NCBI GenBank assembly: GCA_031272515.1
Contig: JAISTR010000042.1
Span: forward strand, 62,001 to 126,000
From: Erysipelotrichaceae bacterium
Lineage (GTDB): Bacteria > Bacillota_I > Bacilli_A > Erysipelotrichales > Erysipelotrichaceae
Reading direction: 5' to 3'
Length of the DNA: 64,000 nucleotides
Position numbers and translations under genes: made by a program. This document shows, in pieces, positions 57,463 through 64,000 of this stretch. Within the stretch, counting starts at the first letter, position 1; the number at the start of each line of letters is the position of its first letter. Below the pieces are notes generated by a model, which saw only the letters and a program-made list of their open reading frames with translations, ran no database searches and had not been told where the DNA came from.

Positions 57463-59898
57463 ATGGAAGATGTAGAACTCTTATTACAGAAACTGTCACT
57501 GGATGACAAGATCCGCCTGATCAGCGGCACCGTCAACGGCAATGGCCGCGGTTTTCAAAAACTCAAGATTCCGGTGATGCATACCGCGGAAGCATTCAGC
57601 GGCCTGCGCAAGCCGGTTCCCTCGAAACTGCGCAAAGCGCAGGGGGTGCTCTATCCGGCCATCTGTTATCCATCCCCAGCCTGTCTTGGCAACAGCTGGG
57701 ACCGCACACTGATGTCCCACATCGGCCGTCAGATCGGCTTGGAGGCCAAGAGCCAAAAGCTGGATCTGGTGATGGTGCCGGGCCCCAATGTCAAGCGCTC
57801 GCCGCTCTCCGGCCGCAATTTTTCCTACTACGGGGAAGACCCGGTCTTAAACGGCAATTTGGCCGCCAACTTCGTATTGGGGATTCAATCCGCCAGAGTC
57901 GGTGCGGTTTTGTCCAATTTTGTTTTGGACCAGCAGGAAGGGGACCGCTGGACCTTGGATGCCATCGTCGATGATCGGGCCTTGAATGAGATTTATCTGC
58001 GACCCTTTGAAATTGCCATCCATCAATCCCGGCCTTTGGGTATTAAAACCGCCTATCATATGTTGAACAACCAGCCTTTGCCCAGTGCCAAAAACCTGCT
58101 GACAGAACTCTTGCGGGTGCGCTGGGGCTTCAGCGGACTGGTACTGGCGGATTCCTCCGCCATCGCCAACCGTCCGGCTTCGATTATGGCTGGCTGCGAC
58201 TTCGAGGTTGGCAATACCCAGGGCTACAGTGAGAAGACCGTCCGCGAAGCCGTGCGCGATCGCACCTTGTACAAGGACTATGTCAACGAAGCGGCCCGCC
58301 GCTATCTCAATATCATCCGCATTTTACAAAACGCCTCGGTCGATGATGAAAGCTTCGTACCGATGACCGGACACCAGATGGCCCAGACCGCCTTGGAGTC
58401 CAGCGCCGTATTGTTGAAAAACGACGACAAGGTGCTGCCTTTGGATTTGGACGACGCCCTGGCGATTGTCGGCCGCTATGCGACCAGCCCGCGCATTCAG
58501 GCAGGCGGTATCTATGATGTGCGGCCGCGCAAAGTTGAGAATTTCATCGATATCCTCAAGACCCACCGGATCGTCCATGAATTTGTCAACGGCTTTTCCA
58601 TGGAACGCTCAGCCAGCGGTGCTTCGCAGACCGAGGAAGCGCGGGTCATCGCCCGCCGCAACAACAAGGTGATTTTGTTTCTGGGCTGCGGCGAGAGCTT
58701 TGAGCAGGCCGGCAAGGACCGCAGTGATCTGCGCTTGCCCACCAATCAGGAAGAAATCATTGAAGAGCTGGCGAAGGAAAACCCCAATATCATCGTGGTG
58801 CTGACTTCCGGCTCGGTCGTGGAGATGCCCTGGATCAATTCCGTCAAGGCGGTATTGCAGCTAAACTATGCCGGGGAAGCCGCCGGGGCGGCGACTTACC
58901 GGCTGCTCTATGGCAAGGTCAATCCCAGCGGCAGGCTGGCGGAGACCTATCCCTTCAAGGCCAGTGATGCCCCAACCAAGGATTCTTTCCCGATGGGGCC
59001 CAAGAGTGTCACCTATCTCGAGAGCCTGTATGTGGGCTATCGCTACTATGATGCGGCGCAGAAGGCGGTGCTGTTTCCCTTTGGCTACGGACTTTCCTAT
59101 ACGACCTTTGAATACTCCAACCTGTTATTGGAGAATACAACCCTGGCGGAAAATGAATCGCTGTCTTTGGCGATTACGATTACCAACACCGGAGAGGTGG
59201 ACGGCCATGAGACCATCCAGCTCTACCTGGAAGCCCTCACCAGCGTCAACTATCATCCCAAGCGCGAGCTCAAGGACTTTGCGAAGGTCTTTGTGAAGGC
59301 CAAGCAGTCCAAGACCGTGCTCTTTGATTTGCCCTATGCCGTCTTTGCGACCTATGATGACAGCCTGAAGCGCTTTGTGGTGGAAGGCGGCAGCTTCAAG
59401 GTGGTGCTGGCAGAGCACTCAAGAGCCCAGGGCATCAGTGAAACCATCACCGTGGCGGGTACCAAAGGGGTCAACCGCATCACTTCCTTGCCGGAATACT
59501 ATGATTTGTCTGAGCGCGGCTTTTCGCGCGAAGCGTTCAAGAAACTGACCATGACCCCGATTGCGGACAATGTCGCCGACCGGCCGGGGCAGTTTACGAT
59601 GGAGACACCGATGAAGGAAGTGCGCAAGAGCACCTTCGGTAAGACCGTCTACCGCTGGATGCAGCAGCAGGCTGCCCGCGATCTGGACTTGACCCATGAT
59701 GCCCAGACCAACCTGCGCTATGTGCAGCGGATTGTCGATGAGATGCCTTTGCGGGCAGCCATCACCCTGACCCATGGCCGCTATGGGATCGCCTTATGCA
59801 ATAAAATGCTGGATGCTGTGAATGGCAGGGGCGGGGCTTTGTCCATCTACTGGCGCATGTTTGTGCAATTTTTGTTTAGTCCTTTCGCGAAAAAGTAG
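57463..59898 (+). CDS. Glycoside hydrolase family 3-like protein with altered substrate pocket
   Basis: An 811-residue cytoplasmic protein with GH3 N-terminal barrel (about 1-280), GH3 C-terminal domain (about 305-525), fibronectin-like domain (about 545-650) and an extra 160 residues. The nucleophile Asp appears kept in GLVLADSSAI. However, the substrate-binding Asp of the usual DGPHGLR is replaced (TAEAFSGLRKP) and the Lys-His of KHF-x-N-x2-E is replaced by Ser-Asn (LSNFVLDQQEGDR). The acid/base region ESFEQAGKDRSDLRLP is recognisable. It may act on an unusual sugar or be a non-catalytic relative. AAGGATAA precedes the ATG, 3 bases after the HAD gene. Confidence 0.85.
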   Translation: MEDVELLLQKLSLDDKIRLISGTVNGNGRGFQKLKIPVMHTAEAFSGLRKPVPSKLRKAQGVLYPAICYPSPACLGNSWDRTLMSHIGRQIGLEAKSQKLDLVMVPGPNVKRSPLSGRNFSYYGEDPVLNGNLAANFVLGIQSARVGAVLSNFVLDQQEGDRWTLDAIVDDRALNEIYLRPFEIAIHQSRPLGIKTAYHMLNNQPLPSAKNLLTELLRVRWGFSGLVLADSSAIANRPASIMAGCDFEVGNTQGYSEKTVREAVRDRTLYKDYVNEAARRYLNIIRILQNASVDDESFVPMTGHQMAQTALESSAVLLKNDDKVLPLDLDDALAIVGRYATSPRIQAGGIYDVRPRKVENFIDILKTHRIVHEFVNGFSMERSASGASQTEEARVIARRNNKVILFLGCGESFEQAGKDRSDLRLPTNQEEIIEELAKENPNIIVVLTSGSVVEMPWINSVKAVLQLNYAGEAAGAATYRLLYGKVNPSGRLAETYPFKASDAPTKDSFPMGPKSVTYLESLYVGYRYYDAAQKAVLFPFGYGLSYTTFEYSNLLLENTTLAENESLSLAITITNTGEVDGHETIQLYLEALTSVNYHPKRELKDFAKVFVKAKQSKTVLFDLPYAVFATYDDSLKRFVVEGGSFKVVLAEHSRAQGISETITVAGTKGVNRITSLPEYYDLSERGFSREAFKKLTMTPIADNVADRPGQFTMETPMKEVRKSTFGKTVYRWMQQQAARDLDLTHDAQTNLRYVQRIVDEMPLRAAITLTHGRYGIALCNKMLDAVNGRGGALSIYWRMFVQFLFSPFAKK

Positions 59899-59905
59899 AA
59901 AAAAC

Positions 59906-59960
59906 TGCTATGTTAATAGGGGAAGGAGTAAAACAGGTTCGCTTCGAATCTGTTTTTTTA
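59906..59960 (+). promoter_or_regulatory. Promoter and structured leader of the A24-like gene
   Basis: Extended TGC-TATGTT (59906-59914) is followed by GGAAGGAG (59921-59928), then a hairpin in which AAACAG (59931-59936) pairs with CTGTTT (59950-59955) and TTCG with CGAA, then TTTT and the ATG. The hairpin has an intrinsic terminator shape and also serves as end of the GH3 transcript. If it folds during initiation it brings the binding site to about 6 bases from the ATG. Confidence 0.55.
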
Positions 59961-60313
59961 TGGTGATGATGTTATTTTGGTGCGCGTTTGCAGTATTGGC
60001 AGTTCAGGATTATCTGAAAGGGGAAATCCAGCTTTGGTGGCTGGTGTTTCTGGCGTCGTTTAGGCATTTATGGCCCTATGGGCTATTACTGGTTTTGGTA
60101 CTGGTCTATCCGTTATTGGCGAAGTGGATTGGCGGTGCCGACCTTTGGGTGCTCACTCTTTTATTGACCCGCTATTCTCTTTATCAGGTTTCTCTGATGC
60201 TCTTGGTGAGCTCTGCCCTGGGGATTCTCTGGTGCCTGCTTTTGCACAAGAAGTCATTGCGCTTTCTGCCATTTCTGTTTTTGGCAGCGGTTTTTGTGCA
60301 TGTTTTCTGTTAA
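59960..60313 (+). CDS. Small A24 prepilin-peptidase-like membrane protein
   Basis: A 117-residue protein with four hydrophobic segments. The two aspartates of A24 (type IV prepilin) peptidases can be recognised in AVQDYLKGEI and in GGADLWVL (usually GGGD). It lacks the N-terminal methyltransferase region, as do Flp/TadV-type peptidases. Start ATG at 59960 or 59966; both follow a hairpin that separates them from the nearest Shine-Dalgarno sequence. No pilin or competence gene is nearby, so the target is unknown. Confidence 0.65.
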   Translation: MVMMLFWCAFAVLAVQDYLKGEIQLWWLVFLASFRHLWPYGLLLVLVLVYPLLAKWIGGADLWVLTLLLTRYSLYQVSLMLLVSSALGILWCLLLHKKSLRFLPFLFLAAVFVHVFC

Positions 60314-60380
60314 TGGCAGGCTGTTTGTAGATTTCCAAAGTTTTAGTAAACAAAAGACATATCCGGCTTTGGTGATTTTA

Positions 60381-60389
60381 TGTTACACT
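60381..60389 (+). promoter_or_regulatory. Extended -10 box, 9 bases from the AI-2E protein start
   Basis: TGT-TACACT, then TAAGATGCA and ATG, with no Shine-Dalgarno sequence. Confidence 0.5.
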
Positions 60390-60398
60390 TAAGATGCA

Positions 60399-61484
60399 AT
60401 GGAACCACTGAAAAAACTGAAAAAAGTTTTCGATACCGAACTCTCCATGATCCGCCTGCTGAAGGTGGCCATCCTCATGGTGATTTTATTTCTGTTCTTA
60501 TTGACAAGCAACTTCTGGGGGGAAATCTGGCATAAGCTCTCCGTGATCCTGTTACCGTTTTTTGTGGGAGCGATTATCGCCTATATCGTGCACCCCTTAA
60601 TCGGCAAGCTGGCAAAACTGAAGATCTCCCGCAACATCTCCATTCCCCTGATTATTCTTTCCATGTTTGCGTTTTTAAGCTGGGTGCTGATTTCGCTTTT
60701 GCCTTTGGTCTATAATGACGCCATCAACTTCATCAACACCCTGCGTGATTCCGTCCTGCAGCTGTATGACTGGTATCTGGAAATGTCACAGGAACCCAGT
60801 GAAATCGTCAAGCTGCTCTCCGATCAGGTGGTAAACTACCTCAATGACTACAAGAGCTGGTTTCCCAACCTGACGGTCATCGTACCGCAGATCATCAACA
60901 GCTTCATCAATTTCTTCACCAACGCGATCCTCTCCATCATCGTCGCCATCTATGTGCTCTTTGATTTTGACAATATCGCCGCGACCACCTACAAAATCGC
61001 CGGAAGAATCTCCGGCAAACTGCCGGAGATGATCAAGGCAGTCGACAATGAGGTCAGTGACTACCTCAGGGCGATGTTTGTTTTAATGGCCATCCGCTTT
61101 GTGGAATACGGTCTGCTGTATTACCTGGTGGGTCACCGCTACTGGCTGATTATGGGCTTATTCTCCAGCTTATCCCTGATTGTTCCCTACTTCGGTCCGA
61201 CTTTGGCCAATGCCATCGGCCTTTTGACTTCGCTGGTTTTGCCCTGGAGCAGTTCCCTGATCCTGCTGGTCTTTATGATTATCCTCTCGCCGGTGGATAC
61301 CTACATCATTTCGCCCTTTATCCATGCCAGAAACAATGAAGTCAAACCGCTATGGACGCTGTTTTCGGTTTTTGCGGGCGGGATTTTGTTCGGGGCTTTC
61401 GGCATCATGATTGCCGTTCCGGTCTACATGTCCCTGCGTGCGATTTTCCGATTGATGCATGAAGAGGAACCGCAGCTTGAATAA
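60399..61484 (+). CDS. AI-2E family transporter
   Basis: A 361-residue polytopic protein of the AI-2E (PF01594-type) family, whose members include TqsA-like exporters and sodium/proton antiporters. Eight or so helices; the N-terminal pair LSVILLPFFVGAIIAYIVHPLI and the C-terminal block PYFGPTLANAIGLL, ISPFIHARNNEVKPLW, AGGILFGAFGIMIAVPVYMSLRAIF are family hallmarks. No ribosome binding site precedes the ATG. Its last codons lie within the terminator hairpin. Substrate unknown. Confidence 0.9.
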   Translation: MEPLKKLKKVFDTELSMIRLLKVAILMVILFLFLLTSNFWGEIWHKLSVILLPFFVGAIIAYIVHPLIGKLAKLKISRNISIPLIILSMFAFLSWVLISLLPLVYNDAINFINTLRDSVLQLYDWYLEMSQEPSEIVKLLSDQVVNYLNDYKSWFPNLTVIVPQIINSFINFFTNAILSIIVAIYVLFDFDNIAATTYKIAGRISGKLPEMIKAVDNEVSDYLRAMFVLMAIRFVEYGLLYYLVGHRYWLIMGLFSSLSLIVPYFGPTLANAIGLLTSLVLPWSSSLILLVFMIILSPVDTYIISPFIHARNNEVKPLWTLFSVFAGGILFGAFGIMIAVPVYMSLRAIFRLMHEEEPQLE

Positions 61485-61500
61485 CCTGCGGTTTTGTTTT
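61468..61500 (+). terminator. Terminator overlapping the end of the AI-2E gene
   Basis: AACCGCAG pairs with CTGCGGTT across the stop codon, followed by TTGTTTTG. Confidence 0.75.
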
Positions 61501-61534
61501 GTTTGGGCAGTTTGTAATTGAAAGGACAAAAACC

Positions 61535-62755
61535 ATGACAAAAAATGAACCCTTTGAAATTCTAAAGCAGATCAACTACATCCGGGCTTCCGGTTCAGCC
61601 AAAGAGAAAGAAGCCGCAATCCATCTTCAGGGCCTTTTAAAAAACTGGGGCTTGAATGCCTGGCTGGAGGAGTTTGAGGTACCGCTTTATAAGGTGGAGG
61701 AAGCTTTTATCAGCGCCAAGGGCAAAACCTATGCGGCTTCGCCGCTAAGAAACAGTCCGGCTATTGATATTGAGGCACCATTTTACTATGTAGACCAACT
61801 GCGCGAAGCGGACTTTGCGACATGCCAGGGCGGGGTCGTCCTGACGCAATCAGTCAAGGCTTCACACGATAAGCTCAAGGATTCGGGGATTAAGGGCATC
61901 TTACTGGCGGAAGGCCGGGCGATTGACCCGCCGTCCTACCGCCATCCCCAAGGCAACGGTTTTGATTTTGAAGCCTATCTCTCCAATGTTCCGACCCTGC
62001 GCATCCATATCCAGGATGCCTTACAGCTTTTGAAAGAGGAAGTCAAAACCGTGCATTTCAAATTGCAGGCAATAACTTATAAAGGCACTTCCCAAAATGT
62101 GGTGGCAGATGTGCCGGGTGCGGTAGCGGAGACCTTGTTGGTGGGAGGGCACTATGACAGTGTCCCGGAAGGTCCGGGAATCCGCGACAATGGCGGTGGC
62201 AGCGCAATCGTCGCCTCTATGGCCTATTATTTCAGCAAGCATCCCTTAACCCGCAGCCTGCGCTTTATCTTTTTTGGGGCGGAGGAAATCGGCTTGTATG
62301 GCAGCCGGGATTACATCAAGCGCCATCGGGATGAACTATCGAAGTATCCAATGCTGATGAATATCGATGTGGCTGGCTCTGCCATCGGCAGCAACCACAT
62401 CATGGTGCAGGGCTATAATGACCTGGTACGGCAGATGTGCAAGTGTGTGGCAGAGCTCAACTATCCGGCCGAGGTCAATGCCAGGATGGTGGGCAGCGAC
62501 TCGACACCCTTTGGGGTGGCCGGGGTGCCGTCCTTCATGATTGCCAGAGGGTCGCATCCGGGTCTGTCCTTCAACCATACCAAGGATGACCGCATTGAGT
62601 TTGTGGACCCAAAACAGCTGGATGCGATGGCAGAATTTTGCATCGAATCATTGAAACTGATTGACAGCCGGCATAAGCTGGCCTTTCGAAGGGGACTTAC
62701 CCCCAAGCTGACAAAGGAATATGAGAAGAGGATGAAGCTGCTGTATGGGGAATAG
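61535..62755 (+). CDS. M28-family zinc aminopeptidase
   Basis: A 406-residue metallopeptidase without an obvious signal peptide. The zinc ligands and catalytic residues are visible: HYDSV and DNGGGSA, the Glu pair in FFGAEEIGLYGSRDYI, NIDVAGS, and the last His in SFNHTKDD. Between about 90 and 190 lies a PA-like inserted domain (VDQLREADFATCQGGVVLTQ). It should remove N-terminal residues from peptides. AAAGGACA is about 7 bases before the ATG at 61535. Confidence 0.9.
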   Translation: MTKNEPFEILKQINYIRASGSAKEKEAAIHLQGLLKNWGLNAWLEEFEVPLYKVEEAFISAKGKTYAASPLRNSPAIDIEAPFYYVDQLREADFATCQGGVVLTQSVKASHDKLKDSGIKGILLAEGRAIDPPSYRHPQGNGFDFEAYLSNVPTLRIHIQDALQLLKEEVKTVHFKLQAITYKGTSQNVVADVPGAVAETLLVGGHYDSVPEGPGIRDNGGGSAIVASMAYYFSKHPLTRSLRFIFFGAEEIGLYGSRDYIKRHRDELSKYPMLMNIDVAGSAIGSNHIMVQGYNDLVRQMCKCVAELNYPAEVNARMVGSDSTPFGVAGVPSFMIARGSHPGLSFNHTKDDRIEFVDPKQLDAMAEFCIESLKLIDSRHKLAFRRGLTPKLTKEYEKRMKLLYGE

Positions 62756-62794
62756 GGATAGGTTTTGGGGAATTTGTTTTTGACTGTATCCGCA

Positions 62795-62823
62795 TTGACA
62801 AACCTCCCGTTTCCCCGTATATT
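62795..62823 (+). promoter_or_regulatory. Consensus promoter of thrS
   Basis: TTGACA (62795-62800), 17-bp spacer, TATATT (62818-62823). Transcription should start near 62830, at the beginning of the T-box leader. Confidence 0.85.
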
Positions 62824-62830
62824 TATTAGG

Positions 62831-63042
62831 AAGGATCTGCCGGACATGTCCGGATTCGCTTCAATCAGAGAGAAGGGTGCTTTGGTGAAAACCCTTTGCG
62901 AAGCACTGGCGGATACCGCCGGCAGCCTGATACCAGGAAATGGGTATCCGTTCTCCGCGTTAAGGAATCAAGTCGCATGCCCATTGTGGCATGACTGAAG
63001 GTGGTACCGCGCACTGTCGTCCTTGTCAGGCGCGTTTTTTAT
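62831..63042 (+). promoter_or_regulatory. T-box riboswitch, threonine specific
   Basis: Stem I closes with CTGCCGG (62837-62843) and CCGGCAG (62919-62925); on its 3' side an internal loop exposes ACC (62915-62917), a threonine codon, as the specifier. The T-box sequence AAGGTGGTACCGCG is at 62998-63011. The terminator uses CGCG near 63008 and GCGCG near 63031 followed by TTTTTT. Uncharged tRNA-Thr would stabilise the antiterminator and turn on thrS. The interval 62756-63055 contains no gene. Confidence 0.95.
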
Positions 63043-63055
63043 TGGAGGAAAAGGT

Positions 63056-64000
63056 ATGATCAACATCAAGGAAAACCTCGCATTGAATACGCTGAACCAC
63101 TCCTGTGCCCACCTGTTGGCACAGGCAATCAAGCATCTCTATCCGCAGGCGAAGTTCTGGGTCGGACCGGTCATCAGTGACGGGTTCTACTATGACATGG
63201 ATTTGGGGGATGCGGTCATCCGGGAAGAGGATTTAGGGGCAATCGAGAAGGAAATGAAGAAGCTTGCCAAGGATGGCAAGCGGATTGTCCGCGAAGAATT
63301 GTCGAGAGAGCAGGCATTAGAGCTGTTTGCGGATGACCCTTACAAGATTGACTTAATCGAAAACATGGAAGAAGGGGAGGTCATCTCCACCTACCGCCAG
63401 GGCGACTTTGTCGACCTGTGCCGGGGACCGCACGTGGAATCGGTCAAAGTACTGAAGTTCTTCAAGCTGCTGAAGGTTTCCGGTGCTTATTTCAAGGGTG
63501 ATTCCAAAAACAAGATGCTGCAGAGGGTCTATGGGATTTGCTTTGAAAATGAGGCAGAGCTCAAGGATTACCTGAACTTTCTGGAGGAAGCCAAAAAGCG
63601 CGACCACAAGAAGCTGGGCAGGGAGCTCGATCTGTTTATGATGAGTGAATATGCGCCAGGCATGCCTTTCTTTTTACCCAATGGCATGATTTTGCGAAAT
63701 GTCCTGGAAAACTTCTGGTACAGCGAGCACGCCAAGGAAGGCTATCAGTTCATCAAATCCCCGATTATGATGAGCCGGGCGCTCTGGGAGATCTCCGGGC
63801 ACTGGGAAAACTACAAGGCCAACATGTACACCTCGGCGGTGGATGAGCAGGAATATGCCATCAAGCCGATGAACTGCCCCGGCTCCCTGCTGGTATTTAA
63901 AAACGGCTTTTATTCCTATAAAGACCTGCCGATTCGCATGGGCGAACTCGGTCAGGTCCACCGTCATGAAGCCAGCGGCGCCCTTAATGGGCTGTTCCGG
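63056..64000 (+). CDS. thrS: Threonyl-tRNA synthetase, truncated by the window end
   Basis: The first 315 codons of the enzyme that charges tRNA-Thr. It starts directly in the editing domain: LNHSCAHLLAQAIKHLYP with the HxxxH zinc site and VDLCRGPHV with the Cys and His. The catalytic domain then begins (FFLPNGMILRNVLENFW, EISGHWENYKANMYTS, KPMNCPGSLLVFK, GELGQVHRHEASGALNGLFR motif 2). The usual N-terminal TGS domain of about 60 residues is missing and there is no room for it, since AGGAGG and the T-box terminator lie immediately upstream. The gene continues past base 64000. Confidence 0.96.
   Translation, partial: MINIKENLALNTLNHSCAHLLAQAIKHLYPQAKFWVGPVISDGFYYDMDLGDAVIREEDLGAIEKEMKKLAKDGKRIVREELSREQALELFADDPYKIDLIENMEEGEVISTYRQGDFVDLCRGPHVESVKVLKFFKLLKVSGAYFKGDSKNKMLQRVYGICFENEAELKDYLNFLEEAKKRDHKKLGRELDLFMMSEYAPGMPFFLPNGMILRNVLENFWYSEHAKEGYQFIKSPIMMSRALWEISGHWENYKANMYTSAVDEQEYAIKPMNCPGSLLVFKNGFYSYKDLPIRMGELGQVHRHEASGALNGLFR

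Noticed and set aside
62765-62998. Open frame of 77 codons upstream of thrS
   Set aside because: It covers the promoter and T-box, whose RNA structure explains the sequence.

Overview
The window looks like a chromosomal segment from a Bacillota (Firmicutes) bacterium with roughly balanced base composition. The order cdaA-cdaR-glmM, a class B sortase next to ftsA-ftsZ, a T-box leader ahead of thrS, lipobox lipoproteins and strong AGGAGG ribosome binding sites all point there. Several features (FtsA/FtsZ without the usual dcw neighbours, many small lipoproteins, UMF1-type transporter) would fit a member of the Erysipelotrichia, but that rank is an inference and no rRNA gene is present to test it. 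TGA is used as a normal stop. I saw no prophage, insertion sequence, CRISPR array, tRNA or rRNA gene.

Layout. 1-4.1 kb: heterodimeric multidrug-type ABC exporter (minus strand) behind a possible repressor site. 4.2-8.0 kb: c-di-AMP synthesis and peptidoglycan precursor operon cdaA-cdaR-glmM. 8.1-9.4 kb: rpmB and a CPBP membrane protease. 9.4-12.9 kb: a structured AT-rich gap, then ftsA-ftsZ-sortase B. 13.1-18.0 kb: a 1636-residue surface protein with a beta-helix region and thirteen 74-residue InlB-type repeats. 18.1-22.1 kb: a catalytically degenerate PAP2 protein, azlCD, and rodA/ftsW-rsmD-coaD. 22.2-27.7 kb: branched-chain amino acid ABC transporter livJHMGF plus a CBS-ACT protein. 27.7-31.4 kb: a YwaF-like membrane protein and TrkA-TrkH potassium uptake. 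31.5-37.1 kb: S9 peptidase, polysaccharide deacetylase lipoprotein, pyridoxine kinase, MATE exporter. 37.2-42.2 kb: four tandem paralogous lipoproteins, a TPM-domain coiled-coil membrane protein and a PspA-like partner. 42.4-46.6 kb: M20 amidohydrolase and two orphan PASTA proteins. 46.6-50.7 kb: IMP dehydrogenase, two paralogous four-helix membrane proteins, a SIS-domain isomerase. 50.8-54.2 kb: CueP-like lipoprotein, msrA, U32 protein. 54.3-62.8 kb: UMF1 transporter, glycosyltransferase-HAD-GH3 operon, small A24 prepilin-peptidase-like protein, AI-2E family protein, M28 peptidase. 62.8-64.0 kb: T-box and the first 315 codons of thrS.

How the genes work together. Much of the window serves the envelope: precursor supply (glmM), division and elongation (ftsA, ftsZ, rodA/ftsW), surface display (sortase plus repeat protein), wall-facing PASTA proteins, a PspA/TPM pair that may sense membrane damage, and lipid- or wall-sugar transfer. 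c-di-AMP (cdaA) and potassium uptake (trkAH) may be linked, as they are in other Firmicutes. Amino acid supply is covered by liv, azlCD, peptidases and thrS.

Expression signals are unusually readable. Extended -10 boxes of the form TGC-TATAAT recur, leaders are very short, and at four genes for polytopic membrane proteins the -10 box lies only 6-9 bases from the ATG with no ribosome binding site, suggesting leaderless mRNAs. Other points worth checking are a hairpin with a U-run between Shine-Dalgarno and ATG of the A24 gene, an attenuator-like hairpin before the giant surface protein, a PAP2 protein that has lost all its catalytic residues, and a GH3 protein lacking the family's substrate-binding Lys-His pair.
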